The notes beneath the pieces were generated by a model. It did not search any database. It had not been told where the DNA came from and worked only from the letters and a program-made list of their open reading frames with translations. A stretch of 60,266 bases of DNA from Erythrobacter sp. (GTDB taxonomy: Bacteria > Pseudomonadota > Alphaproteobacteria > Sphingomonadales > Sphingomonadaceae): positions 1 through 60,266 of the forward strand of contig JASBTD010000011.1 in the NCBI GenBank assembly GCA_030148605.1, in the 5' to 3' direction. Numbering within the stretch: the stretch's first letter is position 1; each line of letters starts with the position of its first letter. Of the stretch, positions 27,299-35,838 are shown in pieces. Made by a program: the position numbers and the translations under genes.

Positions 27299-28090
27299 TT
27301 AGGCAGCTTTCTTGATCTTTTCAGCAGCAACGCTCATGCGGCTCGAAATCGGAGCGAATGCTTCGTTGTAGAGCTTGACGAGAGCTTCGGTGTTCTTCGA
27401 ACCGAAGGAAACGGCTGCGTCGAAGTTGCGACGAGCGAATTCGCCTTGAAGCTGCATGAATTCAGTCGGCGACTTGACGGCTGCGACCTTCTTGAAATCG
27501 TCCTGGACGGTTTCAACAACAGTCTTGGTTGCAGCGATCTGCTCGCGGCCCATGTCCTGCATGCCAGCGAAGAAGATCTTGCCTGACTCAACTACGGCGT
27601 CAACGTTGCCCTTGTTGAATTCGGTAACTTCCGAAGCCAGCTCGCCAGTCTTTGCGAAAGCGGTCTTCGCGCGGGTCTGAACGTCAGCGAAAGCTTCTTT
27701 CGCAGTCTTGGTGAAATCGGTGGTCTTAGCTTTCTTTGCAGTCGCCATGATGGTGTCCTTTGCTTGTGCAATCGGGTTGAAAGGCGCTGCAGCTTTCTTG
27801 GCAGCGGCCTTGGTTGTCTTTTTCGGAGCAGCCTTCTTGGCGGCGACCTTCTTCGGCGCGGCCTTCTTCTTGGCTACAGTTTTCTTCGCAGCTGCTTTCT
27901 TGGGTGCAGCTTTCTTCTTGGCAGGAGCCTTCACAGCCTTCTTGACGGCGGCAGGCTTTGCCTGTGCTTTCGGCGCATCGGCTTCAACCGCTTTTTCTAC
28001 GGTCTTTGCATCTACGCCCTTCTTTGCAGCTGCTTCGGCGTAGGCCTTTTCAGCAGCAGCATCGATTTTCGATTTGGCTTCAGTGGCCAT
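27299..28090 (-). CDS. Phasin family protein with histone H1-like N-terminal domain
   Basis: 263 aa. Residues ~50-105 are a Lys/Ala/Pro-rich tract of repeated AAKK/APKK units, as in histone H1 and AlgP-like proteins. The C-terminal ~150 residues form the helical phasin_2 domain (KTAFAKTGELASEVTEFNKG to the end). Phasins coat polyhydroxyalkanoate granules; the basic tract may let this one also bind DNA, as PhaM does in Cupriavidus (inference). Two PhaR-like operators lie directly upstream. phaC is ~1.2 kb upstream on the same strand. Confidence 0.88.
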   Translation of the reverse strand: MATEAKSKIDAAAEKAYAEAAAKKGVDAKTVEKAVEADAPKAQAKPAAVKKAVKAPAKKKAAPKKAAAKKTVAKKKAAPKKVAAKKAAPKKTTKAAAKKAAAPFNPIAQAKDTIMATAKKAKTTDFTKTAKEAFADVQTRAKTAFAKTGELASEVTEFNKGNVDAVVESGKIFFAGMQDMGREQIAATKTVVETVQDDFKKVAAVKSPTEFMQLQGEFARRNFDAAVSFGSKNTEALVKLYNEAFAPISSRMSVAAEKIKKAA

Positions 28091-28109
28091 GGGTAACCTC
28101 GCTTTATGT

Positions 28110-28121
28110 TGCAGTGCACAA
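28110..28121 (-). promoter_or_regulatory. PhaR-like operator 1 (phasin promoter)
   Basis: TGCAGTGCACAA fits the TGCRNYGCASMA consensus reported for the PHA repressor PhaR in Bradyrhizobium. It lies 20 bases before the phasin start codon. Confidence 0.6.
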
Positions 28122-28154
28122 AATAGTCATTGCAACTGCGAAGTCAAGGATTTT

Positions 28155-28169
28155 TTGTGCACTGCACAA
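28155..28169 (-). promoter_or_regulatory. PhaR-like operator 2 (perfect palindrome)
   Basis: TTGTGCA-C-TGCACAA is a perfect 15-base palindrome that also contains TGCACTGCACAA, matching the PhaR consensus. With operator 1 it brackets the likely phasin promoter. Confidence 0.65.
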
Positions 28170-28208
28170 TAATTTGAAAAGGGTTTAAAAACAATGCTTT
28201 GTGAGGAT

Positions 28209-29324
28209 TCATTCGGGATCGATCAGGAGAACTGAATTTGGGCTACCTGAGTTTGCCATGACCAAATCCAGGCTGCCGTCTCCGTTCATATCTCCTAGCC
28301 GAACACCATATGTGACACGTTCGCTCGGCTGAATTGGTACGATTGTGAAATTCCCAGCTCCGTCATTGCCGATAAAGACATTGTCTGCTGCGGTGCCGGC
28401 GACGATATCTATGTCTCCGTCGCGATCGATATCGCCCTTGGCTATGCTCATGATCGGAACGTCTGAGACCTGTGTTCGGACGGGCGGCCCAAAGCCGCCA
28501 CCACCTAATCCACGAAACAAGCTGAGCGAACCGTCTGATGCAGAAAGGACGATATCTGTAATCTTGTCACCGTCAAAGTCCGCCAGAAGTCCTTTGCGAT
28601 GGTCGCCTTCGCTTTCCGGCAATGACGCAACGGTGAATTGACCTTTCCCATCGTTGAGCAAGATCAGCGATGAGTTGCCGTCGCGCCTCGCAAGCACTGC
28701 ATCGAGGTCACCATCACCATCAAGATCGGCGAAGTCCCCTCCGGTTGCCCCTTGGCCAGGTGCGGGGATGTCTACAGCAGGCTTGAAGCCGCCAACCCCG
28801 TCAGCCTCGAGGAATTGGCTTTCGCCAATGCGATTGACGACAATTATGTCGGCATTGCCATCGCCGGTGGCATCGAAGGAAAAGCCTCCACGGGCTGCCC
28901 CACCTGTGCCATCAACAACACCGAAAAGAGCGAAATTGCCCGCTCCATCATTATGGAATATTTGAACCGGAAGAAGTTCGCGAACGACCACGGCATCCAC
29001 GTCGTCGTCATTGTCCACGTCAATCGGCAAAACGGTGTAACTAGCACTCTTGCTGTCCCCAAGAGGTCGCGCTTCAAGCATCCTGCCGTTGCCAACGTTG
29101 AAATATACAAAGTCAGGCTGTGCCCAATGCCGTCCATTGGCCACAAAAACGTCGAGATCGCCATCTCCATCAGCATCAGCTAAGGCGATGTCAGCGGTGA
29201 AGTGTGCTTCCAGATCAAAATCGTGGGAACCTGTGCCTGAGTTGTCGTGAGCTTGCAGTTCGCTTCCGATTGCCAAACATGCGATGGGATAAAGCCAAAA
29301 CCGGCCGGACGCAGGTGAAGCCAT
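28209..29324 (-). CDS. FG-GAP/VCBS repeat beta-propeller protein, likely exported
   Basis: 371 aa. A short N-terminal hydrophobic stretch (residues ~9-20, ending near LQA) looks like a signal peptide. The rest consists of about seven repeats with the calcium-binding pattern DxDxDGxxD (DADGDGDLDVFVA, DLDGDGDLDAVLA, DIDRDGDIDIVAG, DMNGDGSLDLVMA), the signature of a seven-bladed FG-GAP propeller. The start codon is two bases after the phaC stop, so it is almost certainly translated from the phaC transcript. No function is known for such a pairing. Confidence 0.82.
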   Translation of the reverse strand: MASPASGRFWLYPIACLAIGSELQAHDNSGTGSHDFDLEAHFTADIALADADGDGDLDVFVANGRHWAQPDFVYFNVGNGRMLEARPLGDSKSASYTVLPIDVDNDDDVDAVVVRELLPVQIFHNDGAGNFALFGVVDGTGGAARGGFSFDATGDGNADIIVVNRIGESQFLEADGVGGFKPAVDIPAPGQGATGGDFADLDGDGDLDAVLARRDGNSSLILLNDGKGQFTVASLPESEGDHRKGLLADFDGDKITDIVLSASDGSLSLFRGLGGGGFGPPVRTQVSDVPIMSIAKGDIDRDGDIDIVAGTAADNVFIGNDGAGNFTIVPIQPSERVTYGVRLGDMNGDGSLDLVMANSGSPNSVLLIDPE

Positions 29325-29326
29325 GA

Positions 29327-31213
29327 TTACCTCGTCTTTACATAGCGGCCGGGCGCGTCTTCGATGACTTTATCCCCCTTGCCGCCGGGCTTGCGTTTGC
29401 CCTTCGCCTGCACCTTGGCGTTATCCTGCCCTTCGAGCCATTCAAGCCAATGCGGCCACCAGCTGCCCGGATGTTCGGTTGCGCTGTCAACGAATTCCTT
29501 GAGCGAGGCGGCATCGCTGTCGCCAGTCCAGTATTGGTACTTGTTCGCCGCCGGTGGATTGACCACGCCAGCGATGTGTCCGGAGCCAGCCAGCAGGAAA
29601 GTTACCGGCCCGCTGAAATGCTCGGTTGCTTTCCACACGCTTTCCGCAGGCGCGATATGATCCTCTCGGCCTGCCTGAATATAGGCTGGTGTCTCCACCA
29701 GAGTGAGATCGATGGGCGTTCCGTCTGCGCTTAGCGCTTCAGGCACGACCAGTTTGTTGTCGCGATATAGATCGCGCAAATAGTCCGCATGCCATTTGCT
29801 CGGCAGGTTGGTCACATCGCCATTCCAATGGAGCAGGTCGAACGCGGGATAGTCTTCGCCGAGCAGGTAATTGTTGACTACATAATTCCAGATCAGGTCC
29901 TTGCCCCGCAACGAATTGAATGTCGCGGCGAGATATCGCCCGTCGAGATACCCGTCGCTGGAGAGCTTTGAGATCATCTCGAGCTGTCCGTCGTCGATGA
30001 AATGCTTGAGCTCGCCCGCTTTCTCGAAATCGACTTGCGCAGTGAAAAATGTCGCGCTTTTGACCTTGTCGGCTTCGCCGCGTTTGGCAAGCACCGCTAG
30101 GGTAGCGGCAAGCGTTGTCCCTGCCACGCAATAGCCAATGGTATGGACGGCGGGGACCTTCAGCCTATCGCGCACTGTGTCGATCGCATCGATCTGCGCG
30201 CGGATATAGTCGTCCCAAATGACATCCTTCATGCTTTCATCGGCTGACTTCCAGCTGACGACGAAAACCGTGATGCCTTGATCGACTGCCCATTTGATGA
30301 AGCTTTTCTTCGCAGTCAGGTCCAGAATATAGAAACGGTTGATCCACGGCGGGAAGATCACCAGCGGCGTTTCGTAGACCTCGTCGGTGGAGGGGCTATA
30401 CTGCACGAGCTGGTAGAGCGGCGTTTCGTGCACGACCTTGCCCGGCGTCGCGGCCAGGTTCACGCCCAGCTCGAATGCCTCGGCATCGGTGTGGGTCAGC
30501 TGCCCCTTCTTCAAATCGTTGATCAGGTGGCGCATACCCTTGAGCAGGTTCTGGCCCTTGGTCTCGATCGTGCGCTTCAGCACGACCGGATTGGTGAGAA
30601 TGAAGTTATCCGGGCTCATCGCGTCGACCAGCGCAGTGGTCGCGAATTCCAGCTGTTTGCGCTTCTCAGGTGCGATACCTTCGACCTGCTTGGCTGCGCC
30701 GACAAAATATTCGGCCATCATCAGATATGTCTGATGCAGCAAGGCGAAAGCAGGATGAGCGCGCCACTCCTCTGCTGCAAAGCGACGATCCTTGCGCGGC
30801 AGTGCATCAGCTTTGGGCGCGTCTTTTCCGGCGGCTCCGCTGACAAAACTGCCCAGCACACCTTGCCAGATCGCCATTGTGTCCCCGGCAAGCTTCTGTC
30901 CGGTTTCGATCGGAGTCTGGGGAATCTGCTTGGCCATCCCTTGCGCGAGAGTGAGCCATTGCGCCGGGTCGAAGGGATTGGCGCCTTCGCCCATGCCCTG
31001 GCTACGTTCGGCCATGAATTCGAACCACATCGCCTGGATCTCGCGCGCAACGGCGGCGAATTCACCGGCATCTCCAGCAAGAGAAGGGACTTCTCCAAGA
31101 CCGGGCATCCCGAATTTGCCCATCATCTCTCGCATCGCTTCGCCTTGCATATCGAAGAAGGCGCGGAACGGCTCGCTGCCGAGCTTCATGAAGTCATCCG
31201 CGTCATTGGCCAT
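29327..31213 (-). CDS. phaC: Class I poly(R)-hydroxyalkanoic acid synthase
   Basis: 628 aa. The lipase-like box is GYCVAGTTLAATLAVL with the catalytic Cys. Catalytic Asp (GREDHIAPAESVWK) and His (AGSGHIAGVVNPP) follow. It polymerises 3-hydroxyacyl-CoA into storage polyester on granules. The N-terminus MANDADDFMKL was chosen; an upstream ATG at 31228 would add five residues but sits directly on the AAGGG ribosome-binding site. No phaA/phaB is in the window. Confidence 0.93.
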   Translation of the reverse strand: MANDADDFMKLGSEPFRAFFDMQGEAMREMMGKFGMPGLGEVPSLAGDAGEFAAVAREIQAMWFEFMAERSQGMGEGANPFDPAQWLTLAQGMAKQIPQTPIETGQKLAGDTMAIWQGVLGSFVSGAAGKDAPKADALPRKDRRFAAEEWRAHPAFALLHQTYLMMAEYFVGAAKQVEGIAPEKRKQLEFATTALVDAMSPDNFILTNPVVLKRTIETKGQNLLKGMRHLINDLKKGQLTHTDAEAFELGVNLAATPGKVVHETPLYQLVQYSPSTDEVYETPLVIFPPWINRFYILDLTAKKSFIKWAVDQGITVFVVSWKSADESMKDVIWDDYIRAQIDAIDTVRDRLKVPAVHTIGYCVAGTTLAATLAVLAKRGEADKVKSATFFTAQVDFEKAGELKHFIDDGQLEMISKLSSDGYLDGRYLAATFNSLRGKDLIWNYVVNNYLLGEDYPAFDLLHWNGDVTNLPSKWHADYLRDLYRDNKLVVPEALSADGTPIDLTLVETPAYIQAGREDHIAPAESVWKATEHFSGPVTFLLAGSGHIAGVVNPPAANKYQYWTGDSDAASLKEFVDSATEHPGSWWPHWLEWLEGQDNAKVQAKGKRKPGGKGDKVIEDAPGRYVKTR

Positions 31214-31347
31214 TGTGGTGTTTCGCATCCCTTCAAACTTTGCTGCGCTGCGGTATAGCGAATTTGACGTTTCACTTCGACATCTATTCGCATAGATTCG
31301 TATTCAGAGCGCACCAAATCCGGTGACGCGATACAAGAAGGACCCAG

Positions 31348-32538
31348 ATGGATACCGATTTCTACCGCATGAAGCGCCTGCCACCTTACGTTATCGCTGA
31401 AGTTAATGCGATGCGGCACGCGGCGCGTAAGGCGGGTGAAGACATCATCGATCTGGGCATGGGCAATCCTGACCAACCCCCGCCGCAGCATGTCATCGAC
31501 AAGCTTTGCGAGGTCGCGCAAAAGCCAGATGCGCATGGCTATTCTCAGTCCAAGGGCATCCCCGGGCTAAGGCGCGCGCAGGCCAATTATTATGGCCGCC
31601 GCTTTGGGGTAGAGCTCGATCCCGAGCGCGAAGTCGTCGTGACCATGGGCTCCAAGGAAGGGCTGGCGAGCCTGGCAACTGCGATTACGGCCCCGGGTGA
31701 TGTGGTGCTGGCACCCAATCCATCTTACCCGATCCACACATTCGGTTTCATTCTGGCAGGCGCAACGATCCGTTCGGTTCCGACAACCCCGGACGACAAT
31801 TATTTCATCAGCCTGGAGAAGGCGATGAACTTCACTGTGCCTCGGCCAAGCGTGCTGGTGGTCAACTATCCCTCGAACCCGACCGCGGAAGTGGTGGATC
31901 TGGCGTTCTATGAGCGGCTGGTCGATTGGGCACGTGACAACAAGGTCTGGATCCTTTCCGACCTCGCCTATTCCGAACTCTATTACGACGGCAATCCGAC
32001 CCCTTCGATCATGCAGGTGAAAGGCGCGAAGGATGTCGCAGTCGAATTCACCAGCATGTCCAAGACATATTCGATGGCCGGCTGGCGGATGGGCTTTGCG
32101 GTCGGCAATCAGGCGCTGATTGCAGCGATGACCCGGGTGAAAAGCTATCTCGACTATGGTGCGTTCACTCCGATTCAGGCCGCAGCTTGCGCGGCGCTCA
32201 ATGGACCGCAAGATATAGTGGAGACCAATCGCCAGCTTTATCACAAGCGGCGCGATGTAATGGTAGAAGCCTTTGGGCGTGCCGGCTGGGAAATTCCACC
32301 GCCACCAGCCTCGATGTTTGCTTGGGCGCCGCTGCCGCCTGCGCTAGCGCATATGGGCAGCCTGGAATTCTCCAAGCAACTGCTCACTGAGGCTAAAGTC
32401 GCCGTGGCACCGGGTGTCGGCTACGGCGAAGAGGGTGAAGGTTTTGTCCGTATTGCGATGGTCGAGAACGAACAGCGCTTGCGGCAAGCGGCGCGAAATG
32501 TCCGCAAGTATCTCAAGGGTTTGGGCGTGAACGGATGA
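31348..32538 (+). CDS. alaC: PLP-dependent aminotransferase, AlaC-like
   Basis: 396 aa. The PLP lysine lies in TSMSKTYSMAGWRMGF. Fold-type I landmarks include NPSYPIHTFGF and NYPSNPTAEVVDLAFY. It resembles AlaC, which makes alanine from pyruvate and glutamate, although LL-diaminopimelate aminotransferases look similar. AAGGA precedes ATG. It is divergent from phaC. Confidence 0.82.
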   Translation: MDTDFYRMKRLPPYVIAEVNAMRHAARKAGEDIIDLGMGNPDQPPPQHVIDKLCEVAQKPDAHGYSQSKGIPGLRRAQANYYGRRFGVELDPEREVVVTMGSKEGLASLATAITAPGDVVLAPNPSYPIHTFGFILAGATIRSVPTTPDDNYFISLEKAMNFTVPRPSVLVVNYPSNPTAEVVDLAFYERLVDWARDNKVWILSDLAYSELYYDGNPTPSIMQVKGAKDVAVEFTSMSKTYSMAGWRMGFAVGNQALIAAMTRVKSYLDYGAFTPIQAAACAALNGPQDIVETNRQLYHKRRDVMVEAFGRAGWEIPPPPASMFAWAPLPPALAHMGSLEFSKQLLTEAKVAVAPGVGYGEEGEGFVRIAMVENEQRLRQAARNVRKYLKGLGVNG

Positions 32539-32651
32539 GTTCTGCGGCCATTTGGTCCGCGCTTGATCAACGGACGTTCGCAGAAAACCCCACAGTCTTT
32601 GCCGGTGATGTGCTAACAACAAGGCCTCATGGGTAGACTTTGGAGTAGTTG

Positions 32652-33224
32652 ATGGGGGCCAAGAAAGGCCGAAAACTAACGGGTCGCCAAAAGACCGTGC
32701 TGGAGCGAATCGATCGCCGGGTGCCGATCAAGGTGATCGCGCAGGAAATGGGCGTATCAGAGACTCGCATCAATCAGCACATCCGCGCCCTTAAGGATTT
32801 CTACAAGGTAGAAACCCTTAATGAACTGGTCGAGCTCCATCGCGAAGAGCGCGCCTTGAAGGAGGCAGAGGCGCTAGCAGAAGCCAAGCTGAAGGACTTG
32901 AGCGATTCTGGATATAGAAAGTCTCAGGTCGAATCGCGCACGGAACCGCATGAAGAAGATTCCCGGGTCGATCCGGGTGAAATTGTGCTGAGCGACGTCA
33001 TGCCGGTCAGCGGGTTAGCTCCCTGGAAATTAGCAAACGAACCGCGGATCGTCCCCGGGGTGCTCGATGGCGAAAACGCTGTCCTGCTTCGCCTCGCGGC
33101 TATTGTTGGAATCGCGTTCGGCTGCCTTGCGGCAGTCGTTTTGACCGTGACAGCGGCGGTAGCAATCAGCGAGGCTTTGGACGGGCGTGCGGCCATCCCC
33201 GTGGACGAACAAGGCTTCTCCTAG
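32652..33224 (+). CDS. LuxR-type HTH protein with C-terminal membrane anchor
   Basis: 190 aa. Residues ~8-65 form a GerE/LuxR-like helix-turn-helix (LTGRQKTVLERI, IKVIAQEMGVSETRINQHI). A charged linker follows, then one hydrophobic helix near residues 145-172 (LAAIVGIAFGCLAAVVLTVTAA). This predicts a DNA-binding domain tethered to the inner membrane. There is no sensor domain. It leads a five-gene run in one direction. The ATG at 32652 was preferred over an overlapping TTG at 32649. Function is unknown. Confidence 0.75.
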   Translation: MGAKKGRKLTGRQKTVLERIDRRVPIKVIAQEMGVSETRINQHIRALKDFYKVETLNELVELHREERALKEAEALAEAKLKDLSDSGYRKSQVESRTEPHEEDSRVDPGEIVLSDVMPVSGLAPWKLANEPRIVPGVLDGENAVLLRLAAIVGIAFGCLAAVVLTVTAAVAISEALDGRAAIPVDEQGFS

Positions 33225-33251
33225 TGAGCGGGGCGAAGCCGGAGATCAACC

Positions 33252-33599
33252 ATGTCTGACCGTATTCGTACCGATGCTCAAAACCTCAAGAAACTGATCC
33301 GCGAAGCTGAGGCGCTCGCCGATGAATCAATGATCGCTTTTGCACGGTTGAAGCAGGCCATGTTGACCGCACGCCAGAACCCGGAAGTCGAAGTGCATCT
33401 CGGGCAACGCGCATTGTTGCGTTTGAACCAGGTCGAAACTCAAGCGATGGCCATGTCCAGCAGCCTGCTGCGCGTGCACGACGAGCTTAGCAAGATCGCA
33501 ATCGAAAAAATGGGCGATGACAGGGTAACGACGGAGATCCCGGAAGCAGCCACCAATATTGAGCCGATTGCAAATCACGATCTTCGGATTGCTTCTTAA
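33252..33599 (+). CDS. Small helical protein of unknown function
   Basis: 115 aa, soluble, with long amphipathic helices (residues ~5-40 and 55-90) suggesting a coiled coil or helical bundle. The leader has GGAG upstream of ATG. It lies 27 bases after the HTH-membrane gene and 11 bases before the next, so it is in the same operon. I do not recognise the family. Confidence 0.7.
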   Translation: MSDRIRTDAQNLKKLIREAEALADESMIAFARLKQAMLTARQNPEVEVHLGQRALLRLNQVETQAMAMSSSLLRVHDELSKIAIEKMGDDRVTTEIPEAATNIEPIANHDLRIAS

Positions 33600-33610
33600 G
33601 ACGAGAATCC

Positions 33611-34135
33611 ATGCTTCAGCTGCTCCTTTCCGACTATCGCATCATAGCTCAAGATGTCTTTGCGATCTCATTGATCGTCTCCGCCTTTGTGTGGGGAGGC
33701 GGACCGGAACGGGCAGCTGCAGCGACATGGCTTGTTGTCTTCGAAATTGGCGGAAGATTGAACGACAGCCTGTTCGGAGACGAACTCCAGCTCGCTGATG
33801 TTGATTTGTATTGGGCATCTGCTGATCTTGTTGCGGGAATTTGCTGGATCGCGATCGCTCTTTGCGCGAACAGAAACTACACGCTCTGGATTGCCGCAAT
33901 GCAGGTGTTGGCGATGGCGGCCCATCTTTCCCGCGGCTTGGTAGAAGCCATCTCTCCGATCGCCTACGTCGCGATGGTCGTCGCGCCCGGTTGGTGCCAA
34001 TTGTTCCTCCTTGCAGGCGGCCTAGTCTTCCACATCCGGCGCAAACGGAAGTTTGGGCCATATCGCGATTGGCGCCCCGGCACGGAGCATGGTGGCTGGC
34101 AGTCAGTCTTCTCTCGAATAGGGGGTAAGGCATGA
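33611..34135 (+). CDS. Multi-spanning membrane protein of unknown function
   Basis: 174 aa with about four hydrophobic segments (near residues 12-30, 36-50, 70-88, 92-140), ending in a basic cytoplasmic tail (HIRRKRKFGPYRDWRPG). The stop overlaps the start of the RadC-like gene (ATGA), showing translational coupling. No family is recognised. Confidence 0.7.
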   Translation: MLQLLLSDYRIIAQDVFAISLIVSAFVWGGGPERAAAATWLVVFEIGGRLNDSLFGDELQLADVDLYWASADLVAGICWIAIALCANRNYTLWIAAMQVLAMAAHLSRGLVEAISPIAYVAMVVAPGWCQLFLLAGGLVFHIRRKRKFGPYRDWRPGTEHGGWQSVFSRIGGKA

Positions 34136-34557
34136 CAGCGCTGGCAATACAGGCAATGCAAGGCAGATCGTCAGTCGGCCCCAACGATCCGGCGGCCGCC
34201 ATGCTCGCCTACCTACAGGATATGTTCGCAGATCTGGGGCCTTCGGAGGAGCGTTTTCACGCGATATTCCTTGATGGTCGGCGTGGCTATCTTGACGATC
34301 GCAGTATGGGCCGTAGCGACATATCATGCACGGCGATCCGCGGCAGGGAACTGTTTGCGCGGGCGCTGGCGCTTGGTGCCCATGGGCTGATCATTGCCCA
34401 TAACCATCCTTCAGGGAATTGCCATCCGAGCGAGGCAGATATCCGTGCGACAAAGCGATTGAAAGAGCTTGGGCAAGCGCTCGATATCGAACTTCTCGAC
34501 CATCTGATTGTTACCCGCGAAAAAGTCTACTCGATGCGGGCAGGGGGAAAATTATGA
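34132..34557 (+). CDS. Stand-alone RadC/JAB (JAMM) domain protein
   Basis: 141 aa. The metal-binding motif is AHNHPSGNCHPSEAD (about residues 84-98), as in RadC/JAB proteins. The N-terminal helix-hairpin-helix of full-length RadC (~220 aa) is absent. The conserved glutamate usually found upstream in RadC (in the EELF-type motif) appears replaced within YLDDRSMGRSD, so activity is uncertain. RadC-like JAB proteins are common in mobile or phage contexts. It is coupled at both ends to its neighbours by ATGA overlaps. Confidence 0.82.
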   Translation: MTALAIQAMQGRSSVGPNDPAAAMLAYLQDMFADLGPSEERFHAIFLDGRRGYLDDRSMGRSDISCTAIRGRELFARALALGAHGLIIAHNHPSGNCHPSEADIRATKRLKELGQALDIELLDHLIVTREKVYSMRAGGKL

Positions 34558-34940
34558 ACTCTTCGAATGCGCGCCGCGTGTGGTCCTGCAGCGATGAAAT
34601 GCTCCCACGCTTCATCGAAGCAGGTGATGTTACGCTCGACCTGTTTCATCGCGATGCCCGTGTCGAGGATCGCTGGCTTTATCTGCATCCAAGAGAGTTT
34701 GAACTCCTGTGGCGGCTTGCGCAAACACCGGGGCAGCGCCTGAGCAAGCGACGCTTGCTTTCAGAAGTTTGGCGGATCGATCGTGAGCCTGGCACCAACA
34801 GCCTTGCGGTACATGTCGCGCGGGTTCGCGCAAAGCTGGACCAGTTTGGCTTGGGGCGCCTGGTGGCCACCCATCCGGAAGGTGGTTATTACCTTGATGC
34901 ACCGCCCGGACCCAGCTTGTTCCGCTTCCGTCAGGCTTGA
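34554..34940 (+). CDS. OmpR/PhoB-type winged-helix protein without receiver
   Basis: 128 aa. The winged helix occupies residues ~30-115: LHPREFELLWRLAQTPGQRLSKRRLLSEVW, then NSLAVHVARVRAKLDQFG and the wing THPEGGYYLDAP. There is no receiver domain, so it is not a classic response regulator. The start overlaps the RadC-like stop. It is probably the DNA-binding output or autoregulator of the five-gene run (inference). Confidence 0.8.
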   Translation: MNSSNARRVWSCSDEMLPRFIEAGDVTLDLFHRDARVEDRWLYLHPREFELLWRLAQTPGQRLSKRRLLSEVWRIDREPGTNSLAVHVARVRAKLDQFGLGRLVATHPEGGYYLDAPPGPSLFRFRQA

Positions 34941-35022
34941 ACCGTCGCTGTAATCCCCCGCTGGACAGGCGCGCAATGATCGGCCAGTCTGCAGCAAACA
35001 TCCATAGCAGGCAGGCAAGTTA

Positions 35023-35823
35023 ATGCAGATCAAAGACCGGGTTTCGATCGAGTTGGGCGACGATGGCGTAGCTCAGGTGCGCTTCACCAGAGCGGACAAG
35101 ATGAATGCGCTCGACCAAACCCAATTTGAAGCGATTATTGAAGCAGGCCGCGCGCTGCACAAGATGAAGGGCGCTCGGGTTGTTGTGCTTTCAGGCGAAG
35201 GGCGCGCCTTTTGCGCTGGTCTCGACTTGTCGAACTTCGCACGCCAACCAAGCCCTGATGAACCCGAGTTGACTGAACGCACGCATGGTAATGCCAATCG
35301 TGCCCAGCAAGCGGCAGTGTTGTGGCGCAAGCTGCCGATGCCTGTGATTGCCGCAGTGCATGGTGTGTGTTTCGGCGGCGGTTTGCAGATCGCAAGCGGC
35401 GCGGATATTCGCGTCGTTCATCCAGAAACGCGGATGGCGATCATGGAACTCAAATGGGGGCTGGTCCCGGATATGGGCGGCTACGCGCTTTGGCGGGGCC
35501 TGGTGCGCGATGATGTCTTGCGTGAGCTGGTCTACACCAATCGCGAATTCAATGGCGAAGAGGCGCAGGAATATGGGCTTGCAACCCACGTCGATAATGA
35601 TCCCCTGGCCAAGGCCACAGCGATCGCTACTGAAATTGCCAATCGCAATCCGCATGCGATCAGAGCGGCCAAGCGCCTTCACGCCGGCATGGTGGAACGT
35701 GACACTGACGCCATACTGTTGGAAGAGAGCATCGAACAGCACGCGATCATGCGTTCAAGGAACCAGGTTGAAGCTGTGATGGCGGGAATGGAAAAGCGTA
35801 CGCCGAAGTTTGAAGACGTTTGA
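35023..35823 (+). CDS. Crotonase / enoyl-CoA hydratase family protein
   Basis: 266 aa. The oxyanion-hole motif is VLSGEGRAFCAGLDLSNF, and the second motif is AAVHGVCFGGGLQIASGADIRV. Acid residues are present in MAIMELKWGLVPDMGG. It probably acts on a CoA thioester in beta-oxidation or a related pathway; the exact reaction is not evident. It is convergent with a thioesterase gene. Confidence 0.87.
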   Translation: MQIKDRVSIELGDDGVAQVRFTRADKMNALDQTQFEAIIEAGRALHKMKGARVVVLSGEGRAFCAGLDLSNFARQPSPDEPELTERTHGNANRAQQAAVLWRKLPMPVIAAVHGVCFGGGLQIASGADIRVVHPETRMAIMELKWGLVPDMGGYALWRGLVRDDVLRELVYTNREFNGEEAQEYGLATHVDNDPLAKATAIATEIANRNPHAIRAAKRLHAGMVERDTDAILLEESIEQHAIMRSRNQVEAVMAGMEKRTPKFEDV

Positions 35824-35838
35824 ACGCAGCGCCGCTGG

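Noticed and set aside
27780..27960. CRISPR-like or tandem DNA repeats
   Set aside because: The periodic sequence encodes the Lys/Ala/Pro tract of the phasin; there are no uniform spacers.
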